Part shown: in pieces, positions 1 to 7,543 of the stretch
How positions within the stretch are numbered: the stretch's first letter is position 1
How the letters are laid out: each line of letters begins with the position of its first letter
NCBI RefSeq assembly: GCF_028736215.1
Contig: NZ_CP117883.1
Coordinates: forward strand, 7,477,738-7,541,737
Source of the DNA: Mucilaginibacter sp. KACC 22773
Lineage (GTDB): Bacteria > Bacteroidota > Bacteroidia > Sphingobacteriales > Sphingobacteriaceae
Direction: 5' to 3'
DNA: 64,000 nucleotides
Notes under the pieces: generated by a model
The model's input: only the letters and a program-made list of their open reading frames with translations
What the model was told of the DNA's origin: nothing
Databases searched by the model: none
Translations under genes and position numbers: made by a program

Positions 1-580
1 ACAACGAGGGGTTATCGGTATTCCTGTCGGATATGTTCAGATCATTGCCCTGGCCGCCCGGTGTGGCATGCAAATCAAGTATCAGATACATATGATTGGC
101 CTTACACCAGGCCAGCAGGTGGTCGGTCATTTTAAAGCCTTTGTCTATCCAGGTATTTTTTCCGGCAACGGGTTCTTTTTCTATAGGGAGCGTATACAGG
201 TTATAATGCATGGGCAGCCTAACCGAGTTAAAGCCCCATCGATGCATCGAATCCACATCAATTTTGCGGGTGTTGTTGGCCAGCCAGGTATCGTAAAACT
301 CTTTGGTTTCTACCGGGCCCATCAGCTCCTCCAGCCGCTCGCGGATGCGGTATTGGCGGCTATCTTTGGTTACATGCAGCATGTAACCCTCCTGCAGCAT
401 CCAGCCGCCAAGACCCATGCCGCGCAGCAGCACATTTTTGCCTTTTTCGTCGGTTATCTTTTTACCGTCAGTCTTTAAAAAACCCTGTTGTGCCTGGCTT
501 TGTACCGATATAAAAGAGGCCGCGGCCAATACCAACAGGCTCTTAAAAGAAAATATATTTTTAACAGATTTTGTTAACAT
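1..580 (-). CDS. Glycoside hydrolase family 5 (cellulase-type), 3' part outside window
   Basis: The first 193 codons are visible; the gene runs off the left edge, so no stop is seen. The ATG at 580 is followed by a signal peptide (K-rich start, hydrophobic core, SQAQ cleavage region near residues 28-31), so the enzyme is exported. The motif LRGMGLGGWM, then WGFNSVRLPMHY and LILDLHATPGGQ, are typical of the GH5 (beta/alpha)8 barrel before the catalytic acid. GH5 enzymes cleave beta-linked glucans, mannans and related polymers; the substrate cannot be read from this part. The next gene on the same strand is a GH30 enzyme, suggesting a shared polysaccharide locus. Family call is firm, activity is not. 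Confidence 0.85.
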   Translation of the reverse strand, partial: MLTKSVKNIFSFKSLLVLAAASFISVQSQAQQGFLKTDGKKITDEKGKNVLLRGMGLGGWMLQEGYMLHVTKDSRQYRIRERLEELMGPVETKEFYDTWLANNTRKIDVDSMHRWGFNSVRLPMHYNLYTLPIEKEPVAGKNTWIDKGFKMTDHLLAWCKANHMYLILDLHATPGGQGNDLNISDRNTDNPSL

Positions 581-612
581 GTTATTAGCGATTATTATAA
601 ACGTTTATTTTA

Positions 613-690
613 AGAGAGCCAAGAGTCAAGATAAGCGCAAAAGGCTGTTACCTGTTTTTTTCTTTGTCATGTCTTAATTCTTGATTCTAA
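613..690. repeat. Imperfect intergenic palindrome, GTCAAGA word family
   Basis: The space between the GH5 start and the GH30 stop holds a left arm with AGAGCCAAGAGTCAAGAT and a right arm with TCTTAATTCTTGATTCTA, roughly complementary around a loop of about 35 bases. The same word set occurs at 18728-18858. It may serve as transcript end or spacer; no gene is present here. Confidence 0.55.
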
Positions 691-692
691 TT

Positions 693-2105
693 CTACCATG
701 TATAAGTACCAACAGATCCTTTATCTAAATGTGCGGCAAGTGTTTTGCCGGCGTAGCTGATATCAAAATCCTGTGCGGCGTCGCTGGTATTGGCCACAAT
801 TAAAACCTTTTTGCCATCGGGAGTTTTAAAAGCCACGTTTGGCAATTTATCCAGGTTGTTTGATGCTATGCGCACCGAACCGGGCCTCACAAATTTTGAT
901 GCATGCGCAATGGTATAATAAGCCACGTTTTTTTTCACCTCATTTTTGTTGATGGTAACCGCGCCCTGGCACGATGGGCATCCGCCCCTATCGGTATAAG
1001 GTTTATAATCCTGGTCGGCGGCCAGGTTCCATTCCAGTACGTTGCGGCTCCAGTTGCGGGTTGCGCCAATAATCAGGTGCTTTAGCGGCCACCTCATATC
1101 AATGGTCGATTCGTTTTCGGGCTCAACCACCATCTGCTCGGTAAAGTAAACGTTCTTTTCCGGGTGGGCGTAGTGAACGGTGCTTAGGGCGCTGATATCG
1201 CCGCCATATAAGTGAAAACCCGAGCCATCAATATATTTTGCTGCCGCTTTGTCGTTTAGTATCGAAATTGGGTAGTCGGGCCGGTCGCAGTTATGATCGT
1301 ACAAAATAATTTTTGTTTTGATGCCTGCTGCCTTAAAGGCAGGGCCTAAGTTGTTTTTAATAAAAGCACCTTCATCAGGGGCAACCAGCAGTAAGCTGGG
1401 ATTGTTGCCGGGATGTAAAGGCTCGTTTTGTACGGTAATGGCATCTATGTTTATGCCCTGCGCCTTCATCCCCTGTATATATTTTACCAGGTATTTAGCA
1501 TAGGTACCCCAATATTCGGGCTTTAACCTGCCGCCGCGGGTATCGTTGTTGGTTTTCATCCATGCCGGGGGCGACCATGGCGAACCCAATATTTTTATTG
1601 AGGGGTTAATGGCCAGTATTTGTTTCATCACCGGTATTACGTCCTGCTTATCGGGGCCAAGGTCAAAATGTTTTAATGTGGGGTCGGTTTGGCCGGCGGG
1701 CATGTCATCGTACGAGAAAACTTTTTCATTTAAATCAGATGCGCCTATGCTCAACCGCAAATAGCTTACGCCAATGTTGTTGTCATTAAAGGCAAACAAG
1801 TTTTTTAACAGCGCGGCGCGGCTATCGGCATTCATGCGGATGATGTGCATGGCGCTGCCGCCGGTAAGCGCGAAGCCAAAACCATCAATGGGCTGGTAAG
1901 TTTGCTTGTCATTCACCGTAATGGTAATTTCATTGGGCTTGCCCCCTGTTTTAAACTCCTGCGTTTCTTTTTGCCTGGCAAACAATGCCGACCTATCGGC
2001 TTTAGTAAGCCAAACACTGGCCGCTGTTGTTTTTTGAGCTGATGCTATGGTAGCGGTACACATCAGCGCTGCCGCCGATAAAAACGAAATGACATGCTTA
2101 TTCAT
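693..2105 (-). CDS. Glycoside hydrolase family 30 (glucosylceramidase/beta-glucanase type)
   Basis: Exported GH30 enzyme of 470 aa. I place the start at the ATG at 2105, not at the upstream ATG of the longer frame, because it is followed directly by a signal peptide ending ASAQ (about residue 24). GH30 landmarks: GFGFALTGGSA (75-85), YLRLSIGASD (115-124), GSPWSPPAWMK (174-184), acid/base E228 in VQNEP and nucleophile E323 in YFTEQ. In Bacteroidota such proteins are often beta-1,6-glucanases or beta-glucosylceramidase-like enzymes. The GH5 neighbour on the same strand suggests joint attack on a beta-glucan; the exact substrate is inference. Confidence 0.9.
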   Translation of the reverse strand: MNKHVISFLSAAALMCTATIASAQKTTAASVWLTKADRSALFARQKETQEFKTGGKPNEITITVNDKQTYQPIDGFGFALTGGSAMHIIRMNADSRAALLKNLFAFNDNNIGVSYLRLSIGASDLNEKVFSYDDMPAGQTDPTLKHFDLGPDKQDVIPVMKQILAINPSIKILGSPWSPPAWMKTNNDTRGGRLKPEYWGTYAKYLVKYIQGMKAQGINIDAITVQNEPLHPGNNPSLLLVAPDEGAFIKNNLGPAFKAAGIKTKIILYDHNCDRPDYPISILNDKAAAKYIDGSGFHLYGGDISALSTVHYAHPEKNVYFTEQMVVEPENESTIDMRWPLKHLIIGATRNWSRNVLEWNLAADQDYKPYTDRGGCPSCQGAVTINKNEVKKNVAYYTIAHASKFVRPGSVRIASNNLDKLPNVAFKTPDGKKVLIVANTSDAAQDFDISYAGKTLAAHLDKGSVGTYTW

Positions 2106-2411
2106 CAAACAAATATTTAACGGGTTATACATAATCCAAAACAGGAAAAAAGGCCGGAAGGCAATTGGTTGAGTAAATTTATTATTGTTTTTGGTATATA
2201 AAGGCATAAATTATTAAGTAACCAACAATTTACGTGTATTTGGTACACAAAGACTTCAGAGAACACGGATACAAAGGTCTGAACTGTTAATCTGACAAGA
2301 AACGTGTATTTGAAAGGGCGAGTTAAAGACCCGGAAAAGCACCATTTAATTAGAACCTAAATTTATTTGCTTTTATTAAAAATAAGCTATATTTTCACTT
2401 GCACTATCCGC

Positions 2412-2783
2412 ATGAGAGACCCGAATAAAAAGATCATCATTTTTGATGATGACGAAGACATCCTTTCTATATGTAGTTATATTTTAGAAGAGCAAGGCTG
2501 GGAAGTTTTTACCTTCACTGATTGCAATAATATAACGGAAAAAGTATCTGGTGTTTTACCGGATGTTATACTTATGGATAACTGGATTCCAGATGCTGGT
2601 GGCATTATTGCCACCCAAACGTTAAAGAAATCGGAAGCATTAAAAAACATCCCGGTAATTTACTTTTCGGCCAATAGCGATATCCAGATCCTGGCCAGCA
2701 ATGCCGGTGCCCAAACTTATCTTGCCAAACCGTTTGACCTGGAAGAATTGGAAAAGGTAATCAGCAAGGTGCTGATTAGTTAA
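2412..2783 (+). CDS. Single-domain response regulator
   Basis: A 123-aa stand-alone receiver (CheY-like) domain. The start is set at the ATG at 2412; the longer frame adds a poorly coding 15-residue extension. Acidic pocket D12-D14, phospho-acceptor D56 in VILMDNW, S86 in place of the usual Thr/Ser and K106 in AKPF are all present, so it should be phosphorylatable. There is no output domain, so it must work by protein contact or phosphotransfer. No histidine kinase lies next to it, and the partner is unknown. It converges on the barrel-protein gene, with a shared terminator between. Confidence 0.9.
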   Translation: MRDPNKKIIIFDDDEDILSICSYILEEQGWEVFTFTDCNNITEKVSGVLPDVILMDNWIPDAGGIIATQTLKKSEALKNIPVIYFSANSDIQILASNAGAQTYLAKPFDLEELEKVISKVLIS

Positions 2784-2813
2784 TAATCATTAAATTTTTA
2801 TTCTACAGTATAT

Positions 2814-2848
2814 AACAAGGCCCCATCTGCTCAGGATAGGGCCTTGTT
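2814..2848. terminator. Bidirectional intrinsic terminator
   Basis: AACAAGGCCC (2814-2823) pairs perfectly with GGGCCTTGTT (2839-2848) between two convergent genes, with T-rich flanks. Confidence 0.75.
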
Positions 2849-2860
2849 AGTTTATGCCTT

Positions 2861-5803
2861 TTATTGCGGACCGCCCGGGCCGCCGCCGCCAGGACCGCCA
2901 CCGCCTGGCCCACCGCCATCGCCGCGGCCACCCCGTTCGCCGCGCGGCCTGTCGCCCCTGATGTCCTGGGTTGGCGCTTTACCCGCAAATTTTTGCAGGC
3001 GCAGTGTAAAGGTAAGCAGGTAATAACGCGCAAGCCTGTTTACGTTTGATACGGTAGTTGAACTGGCTGTTGTGGTTGATGAATAACCGGTGTTTTGATT
3101 AAATAAATCGAAAGCCGATAGCCGCAGGGTAGCTACCTTGTTTTTTAAGAACCGGCGTTCCACATACATATTTAAAATATTAGGGTTAGTTACTTTAATG
3201 ATTGAAGCATAACCGTAATTGGTTGCCTTGGTATAATCGTAGCTAAATACCCAATCGCCAAAATAGTTTTTCCCGTTAAGGCCAATGTTCCAGGTTCTGA
3301 TATTGGTTAAACCATCGTTAATATCATTCTTTACCGAGTTGGTTGTCCTGTTGATGGCATAGTTGGTTAAAATTTGCGCATCGATGATATTTGGCAAATC
3401 TACCCTGAACCGTATTTCGGGAGTAAAAACCAGGTTTTTAGCTATGTTTTTTTGTTGCGCAGAAGCTATCTGATCAGGCGTGGCCGCCAGCGGGTCAAGG
3501 TCGGTCAGGCTGGTTAAGTAGCCTACGTTATTATTATATTGGGCGGTACCATTAAGCGTAACTGAATATTTGCGCTCGGCCCATGGTTTGGAGTAAGTAA
3601 CCCGGCCGGTAAAATTATAAAAGCCATCGGCATTCAGGTATTGGGTAAATATCCTGTTTGAGGTGTTTGATGTAATGGTATTAGTTACAACCTGGTTAGA
3701 TATGTTTTGGTAAGTAAAGTTGGCAAAAAACACATTACCCGTTGTAAAGCTAAAGTTGTTATACCTGATAGATATATTGTTGGTAAACGCAGGTTTCAGG
3801 TATGGGTTACCCTGAACCGGGTATAGCGCATTTGAAAAATCGATAACTGGCTGCAACTGCGTAAAGCTTGGTGCCGCGTTTGAGCCGTTATAGTTAACCG
3901 CGAATGTTTTGCTGCGCGAAAAATTATAAATATAGCGGGCAGTAGGTATAATATTAAAGGTGTTTTTATGCGTATCCGGGATGTTATCGTTTGATACGGA
4001 GTGGCCATCTAACGTTGAGGGCTGCACGGCTAAGCCTAAAGTATAGTTATACTTTTTCTCGATGAACCGATAGTTTAAGCCAACCTTATTGGTGGTGAAC
4101 GTATAATCAAATTTGTTCGACAGCAAATCGTACACATTCCAGGTTTGGGCATTGCTTAGCGTGTCAGTTTCCTTATTATTTACCGTTGCCGAATGGTTTA
4201 AGGCGTAATTAAGCTCTAAATATGAACGTGCGCCCAATGGCTCAAGGTACGATAGGTTTACGCCAACGCTATTGGTACGGCTATACGTATTAATAATCTG
4301 GTTTTCGGGAGCGGTTTGCTGTGTACCCGGAACAAAATTATAAATAGGGTTTTGATATGATGTGGTTGGCGCCGAGCTTGCCGATGCAAAAATACTCAGG
4401 TTACGGCGGTGCGGAAATCTATGGTTATACAATGCTGTAATACCGTAATTAGGCGATTGCGAATCGCCATTGGTAGTAGAAGTGTATGCCGAAGCAAGGG
4501 TTCCTTCCCTGGTAAGGTTTACACTATCCGATTCATTGGTATTGGTGCTGCCGTATGAAAAAGATGGCACCACCTTTAAGTAATTAACAGTATCCGGCTT
4601 ATACTCCATGTTCCAGTTAAACCGGTGATTTATATTCTGATCTTTTTCGAGGCTTAACTGGTGCTGCTCGCTTGGGTTGGCTGCCGAGGTGTTTTGCTGA
4701 AAAATATTGTTATTGGTGCTTGTGGTATTATCTGCAAAGCTATAACTACCATATACAGCAAGATTTTTGCCCCACTGATCGCGAAAGTTTACGCCTATTG
4801 ATTTTGCATCGGTTAAGCCATTTTGAGCGGTAATAAGACTTCCGCCGCCACCACCGCCACGGCCCGCGTTGCCACGGCCGCCACCACCGCCAAAACCACC
4901 ACCGCCGCCGCCACCTGTAGTGCCGAACGAAAAGGTGTTAACATTGGTGTTATTGATACTTCCCTGCACCGCAATTTGCTGATCGCCGTGGAAATTGAAA
5001 ATATTTAATGATCCTATGTAGCGGTTTTTATTGGGTACCCCCTGGTCTTGTGGCAAGGCATCGCGACCATCGCCTGCAGTAGCCTGGGCTGTATAGCCAT
5101 AGTTTTTATCTTTCCTAATGGTAATGTTCATTACTTTGGTAGGGTCGCCGGTTTTAATACCTGTAAGATTGGCCTGATCGCCGTAATCATCAATCATCTG
5201 TATGTTCTCGATGATATCAGCAGGCAGGTTTTTGGTAGCGCTCTGCACATCGCCGCCCATATAATCCTTGCCGTTTATCCGCACTTTGGTAACCTGCTTG
5301 CCCTGCGTGGTAATATTGCCGTTTACATCCACATCCACACCAGGAAGCTTTTTTATCAAATCTTCGGTGGGCGCGTTCGCGCGTACTTTGTAAGCAGCAG
5401 CGTTGTATATTACCGTATCCTCTTTAAGGGTAATGGGGTTGGCGGCCCCTACAATGTTTACCTGGCCAAGCAAATTTGTTTCGGCCTTTAATAATATCAA
5501 ACCTAAATCTACCGGCTTGGTATTATCCTCCAATGCAAAGTGTTTTTTTATGGCTGTAAACCCAATTGACGATATCGTAAGCGTTATTTTACTGCCTTTA
5601 ACGCCAGGGAACCTGAATTTACCATTAGCATCGGCAACGGTTAATGAACTATCGCCGGCATCGTTAACCAGTTTTACACTACTGCCGGGCAAGCTAAGTT
5701 TGGCGGTATCGGCAATGGTACCACTGATATCGCGTGCAGTTTGGGCATATGCGCCAAAGGCGCTTAACAAAAAAATACTTAAAATTAAAATTAGGGGTTT
5801 CAT
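2861..5803 (-). CDS. TonB-dependent-receptor-like outer membrane beta-barrel protein
   Basis: 980 aa when started at the ATG at 5803, which begins a clear signal peptide (AYAQ at 18-21); the longer frame only adds 19 residues without signal character. Order: carboxypeptidase-regulatory-like domain (about 25-105), plug domain (about 113-230, with LPGVDVDVNG and VRINGKDYMGGD), then a large barrel as in the outer-membrane beta-barrel family related to TonB receptors. Odd points: a Gly/Arg-rich block inside the barrel (about 295-325), and a tail of about 35 residues rich in G, R and P after the last strand, so the protein does not end in the usual aromatic residue. Substrate unknown; no SusD partner is adjacent. 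Confidence 0.85.
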   Translation of the reverse strand: MKPLILILSIFLLSAFGAYAQTARDISGTIADTAKLSLPGSSVKLVNDAGDSSLTVADANGKFRFPGVKGSKITLTISSIGFTAIKKHFALEDNTKPVDLGLILLKAETNLLGQVNIVGAANPITLKEDTVIYNAAAYKVRANAPTEDLIKKLPGVDVDVNGNITTQGKQVTKVRINGKDYMGGDVQSATKNLPADIIENIQMIDDYGDQANLTGIKTGDPTKVMNITIRKDKNYGYTAQATAGDGRDALPQDQGVPNKNRYIGSLNIFNFHGDQQIAVQGSINNTNVNTFSFGTTGGGGGGGFGGGGGRGNAGRGGGGGGSLITAQNGLTDAKSIGVNFRDQWGKNLAVYGSYSFADNTTSTNNNIFQQNTSAANPSEQHQLSLEKDQNINHRFNWNMEYKPDTVNYLKVVPSFSYGSTNTNESDSVNLTREGTLASAYTSTTNGDSQSPNYGITALYNHRFPHRRNLSIFASASSAPTTSYQNPIYNFVPGTQQTAPENQIINTYSRTNSVGVNLSYLEPLGARSYLELNYALNHSATVNNKETDTLSNAQTWNVYDLLSNKFDYTFTTNKVGLNYRFIEKKYNYTLGLAVQPSTLDGHSVSNDNIPDTHKNTFNIIPTARYIYNFSRSKTFAVNYNGSNAAPSFTQLQPVIDFSNALYPVQGNPYLKPAFTNNISIRYNNFSFTTGNVFFANFTYQNISNQVVTNTITSNTSNRIFTQYLNADGFYNFTGRVTYSKPWAERKYSVTLNGTAQYNNNVGYLTSLTDLDPLAATPDQIASAQQKNIAKNLVFTPEIRFRVDLPNIIDAQILTNYAINRTTNSVKNDINDGLTNIRTWNIGLNGKNYFGDWVFSYDYTKATNYGYASIIKVTNPNILNMYVERRFLKNKVATLRLSAFDLFNQNTGYSSTTTASSTTVSNVNRLARYYLLTFTLRLQKFAGKAPTQDIRGDRPRGERGGRGDGGGPGGGGPGGGGPGGPQ

Positions 5804-5960
5804 GATATATGCTGAGCTACAAGTGTATTTATTTGTGTTAAAGACACAGTTAAAGTGCAAATGTTCAACATATAAAGGGCATATTAAATAATAAACATAT
5901 AATTGTTACACATTCGGCTATTAAAGGCCTATCAATCATATTATTGTTACATATATGAGC

Positions 5961-5987
5961 AAAAAAAAGCCCGGCATTGCCGGGCTT
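5961..5987 (-). terminator. Intrinsic terminator of the collagen-like gene
   Basis: Read on the minus strand, AAGCCCGGC, loop AAT, GCCGGGCTT is followed by a run of eight T (plus-strand A 5961-5968), just downstream of the stop at 6019. Confidence 0.9.
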
Positions 5988-6018
5988 GGGTGTTATTATA
6001 AGATCAGTCAGTTTTAAA

Positions 6019-6924
6019 TTAATTCAAGTGCAATGCCGATGCAACTTCGTTATAGTTTTTAAAGTTGAGGCCGGGGTGGGTAACCTGTAAAGTAGTTACA
6101 CTGCCACCAGGAATCACCACAACTTTAAAATCATAGCCGGGCGAGTTGAAATTAGCTATTACATTTACAAAGCCTAAGCCCACATCCGATTGGTATATGG
6201 CATTGGTAATCCTGATGAAAGGTAAAGCGTAAAAGCTTGATGTACCAGTTACCCTTAAATACACTAAAACAAGCCCGCTATTAACAATTTCCTGAGTAAT
6301 TGCCGGTACATTAAGCCTGGTTGCCGCAGCCGAACTCACATTTTGATTGGTTATTATATAACTTTTGATGTTAGTAGTTCCATCAGCGCCTGCCGGCCCC
6401 TGTGGCCCCGCCGGTCCTTGTGGGCCGGTAGCACCAGTTGCACCCGTAGCTCCGGTTGCTCCTGTAGCGCCTGTAGCTCCGGTTGCCCCAGTTGGTCCTG
6501 CAGGACCTCTTGGCCCAACTGCACCTGTAGCGCCGGTTGCACCTGTAGCTCCCGTAGCACCGGTTGCTCCCGTAGCGCCGGTTGCTCCCGTAGCACCAAT
6601 TGGACCTGCCGGTCCTTGTGGCCCAATAGGGCCAGTAGCTCCGGTTGCCCCGGTAGCACCTGTTGCCCCTGCCGGCCCTTGCGGGCCAATAGGGCCGGTA
6701 GCACCTGTGGCTCCCGTAGCCCCGGTTGCTCCTGTTGGGCCAGGTATACCCGTTGTTGCGCCTTGCGGCCCCTGCGGCCCTGTTGCACCTGTATCTCCTT
6801 TTGGCCCCTGTGCCCCATCAGCACCTGTAGCCCCGGTTGGGCCGGGTGTTTTATCCCTTTTGCATGAATTTATGCTAATCATGCAAAGCAATAAAACGGG
6901 TAGTAAAAGTCGTAGTTTTCCCAT
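6019..6924 (-). CDS. Collagen-like repeat lipoprotein
   Basis: 301 aa. A hydrophobic leader ends in INSC, with C21 as probable lipidation site, so it should sit on a membrane. Residues about 27-182 are almost unbroken Gly-X-Y triplets, mainly GAT, GPT, GPQ and GPA, as in bacterial collagen-like proteins that form triple helices. The last 118 residues (from TNIKSYIITN) are not repetitive, look beta-rich and may be a trimerising or recognition head. Length of the triplet tract is likely variable between strains. It stands alone, with its own terminator, and has no recognisable partner. Function (adhesion, surface fibre) is inference. Confidence 0.85.
   Translation of the reverse strand: MGKLRLLLPVLLLCMISINSCKRDKTPGPTGATGADGAQGPKGDTGATGPQGPQGATTGIPGPTGATGATGATGATGPIGPQGPAGATGATGATGATGPIGPQGPAGPIGATGATGATGATGATGATGATGATGAVGPRGPAGPTGATGATGATGATGATGATGATGPQGPAGPQGPAGADGTTNIKSYIITNQNVSSAAATRLNVPAITQEIVNSGLVLVYLRVTGTSSFYALPFIRITNAIYQSDVGLGFVNVIANFNSPGYDFKVVVIPGGSVTTLQVTHPGLNFKNYNEVASALHLN
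6377..6846. repeat. Collagen-coding tandem 9-bp-scale repeats
   Basis: The Gly-X-Y coding tract is a degenerate repeat of units such as GGAGCTACA/GGTGCTACC (minus strand). Such tracts expand and contract easily. It also opens long frames on both strands that are not genes. Confidence 0.85.
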
Positions 6925-7129
6925 AACAAATATTTTTAGTAGTATATAGTATGCTTTAGTACGGATGTGTGGATAATTAGTTACACGAAACAGCGGCAGA
7001 AAACGTTATTTTTATTATTAATTAAAATTTTAGCCGTGATGATTATCCACATAGTTATTAAACAAATGTCTAAAAGACGGTGCAACAAAACTCCAAGCAA
7101 TTTCGTTATACTTAAAAAACATTTAACCT

Positions 7130-7402
7130 ATGAACAAGATCAGCAACAATTTACACGCAAAGGTCCATAATTGGATGGATGCGATCGGCTTTAGGCTCAA
7201 TGCCTCGCAAACTAATGGTAAAAATAATGTTACAATCAATCATTATTTTTTTGAAACTTTCAATTTTTTTGAGAAAGCCAGGAGAAATCATCCAGAAAGC
7301 ACCCAATTTCTTTGCTTTGATGCCTACGGCGAAAAAATAAATGTAAAATCACTGCTCGATATACAGGTTGCATTTTTTGAAAACATAAGTCAGCTTAAAT
7401 AA
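7130..7402 (+). CDS. Small hypothetical protein
   Basis: A 90-aa frame with ordinary amino-acid composition and no signal peptide or membrane segment; mixed aromatic and charged residues (NHYFFETFNFFEKARR) suggest a small soluble protein. It lies alone between the collagen-like gene (divergent) and a terminator at 7480-7513 that would suit its 3' end. I recognise no family. The gene is supported mainly by length, position and a terminator downstream. Confidence 0.5.
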   Translation: MNKISNNLHAKVHNWMDAIGFRLNASQTNGKNNVTINHYFFETFNFFEKARRNHPESTQFLCFDAYGEKINVKSLLDIQVAFFENISQLK

Positions 7403-7479
7403 TGCCTGTTTTATTGCCGCTAATTGTTCAATAGTAAAAGAATTTTTCCCAGGCATCAATGCATGCCAAAATCATAAAA

Positions 7480-7513
7480 AAAGCCTGCTTAAGTAAATTA
7501 TTAAGCAGGCTTT
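7480..7513. terminator. Bidirectional intrinsic terminator
   Basis: AAAGCCTGCTTAA (7480-7492) and TTAAGCAGGCTTT (7501-7513) form a perfect 13-bp stem with an 8-base loop, with A run on the left and T run on the right, between convergent genes. Confidence 0.9.
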
Positions 7514-7543
7514 TTATTCGGCTATCTTTACCTAAAAGACAAA

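Noticed and set aside
68..677. Plus-strand frames of 136 and 86 codons at the left edge
   Set aside because: Shadows of the minus-strand GH5 gene, whose translation shows a signal peptide and family motifs.
6343..6949. Long open frames on both strands across the collagen tract (174, 194 and 156 codons)
   Set aside because: They are shadows of the Gly-X-Y repeat, with Cys/Ser- or Val/Ala/Pro-only composition and no sensible start.
6967..7170. 67-codon frame before the small gene at 7130
   Set aside because: Lys/Ile-rich AT-driven frame overlapping the better 7130-7402 frame, with no coding character.
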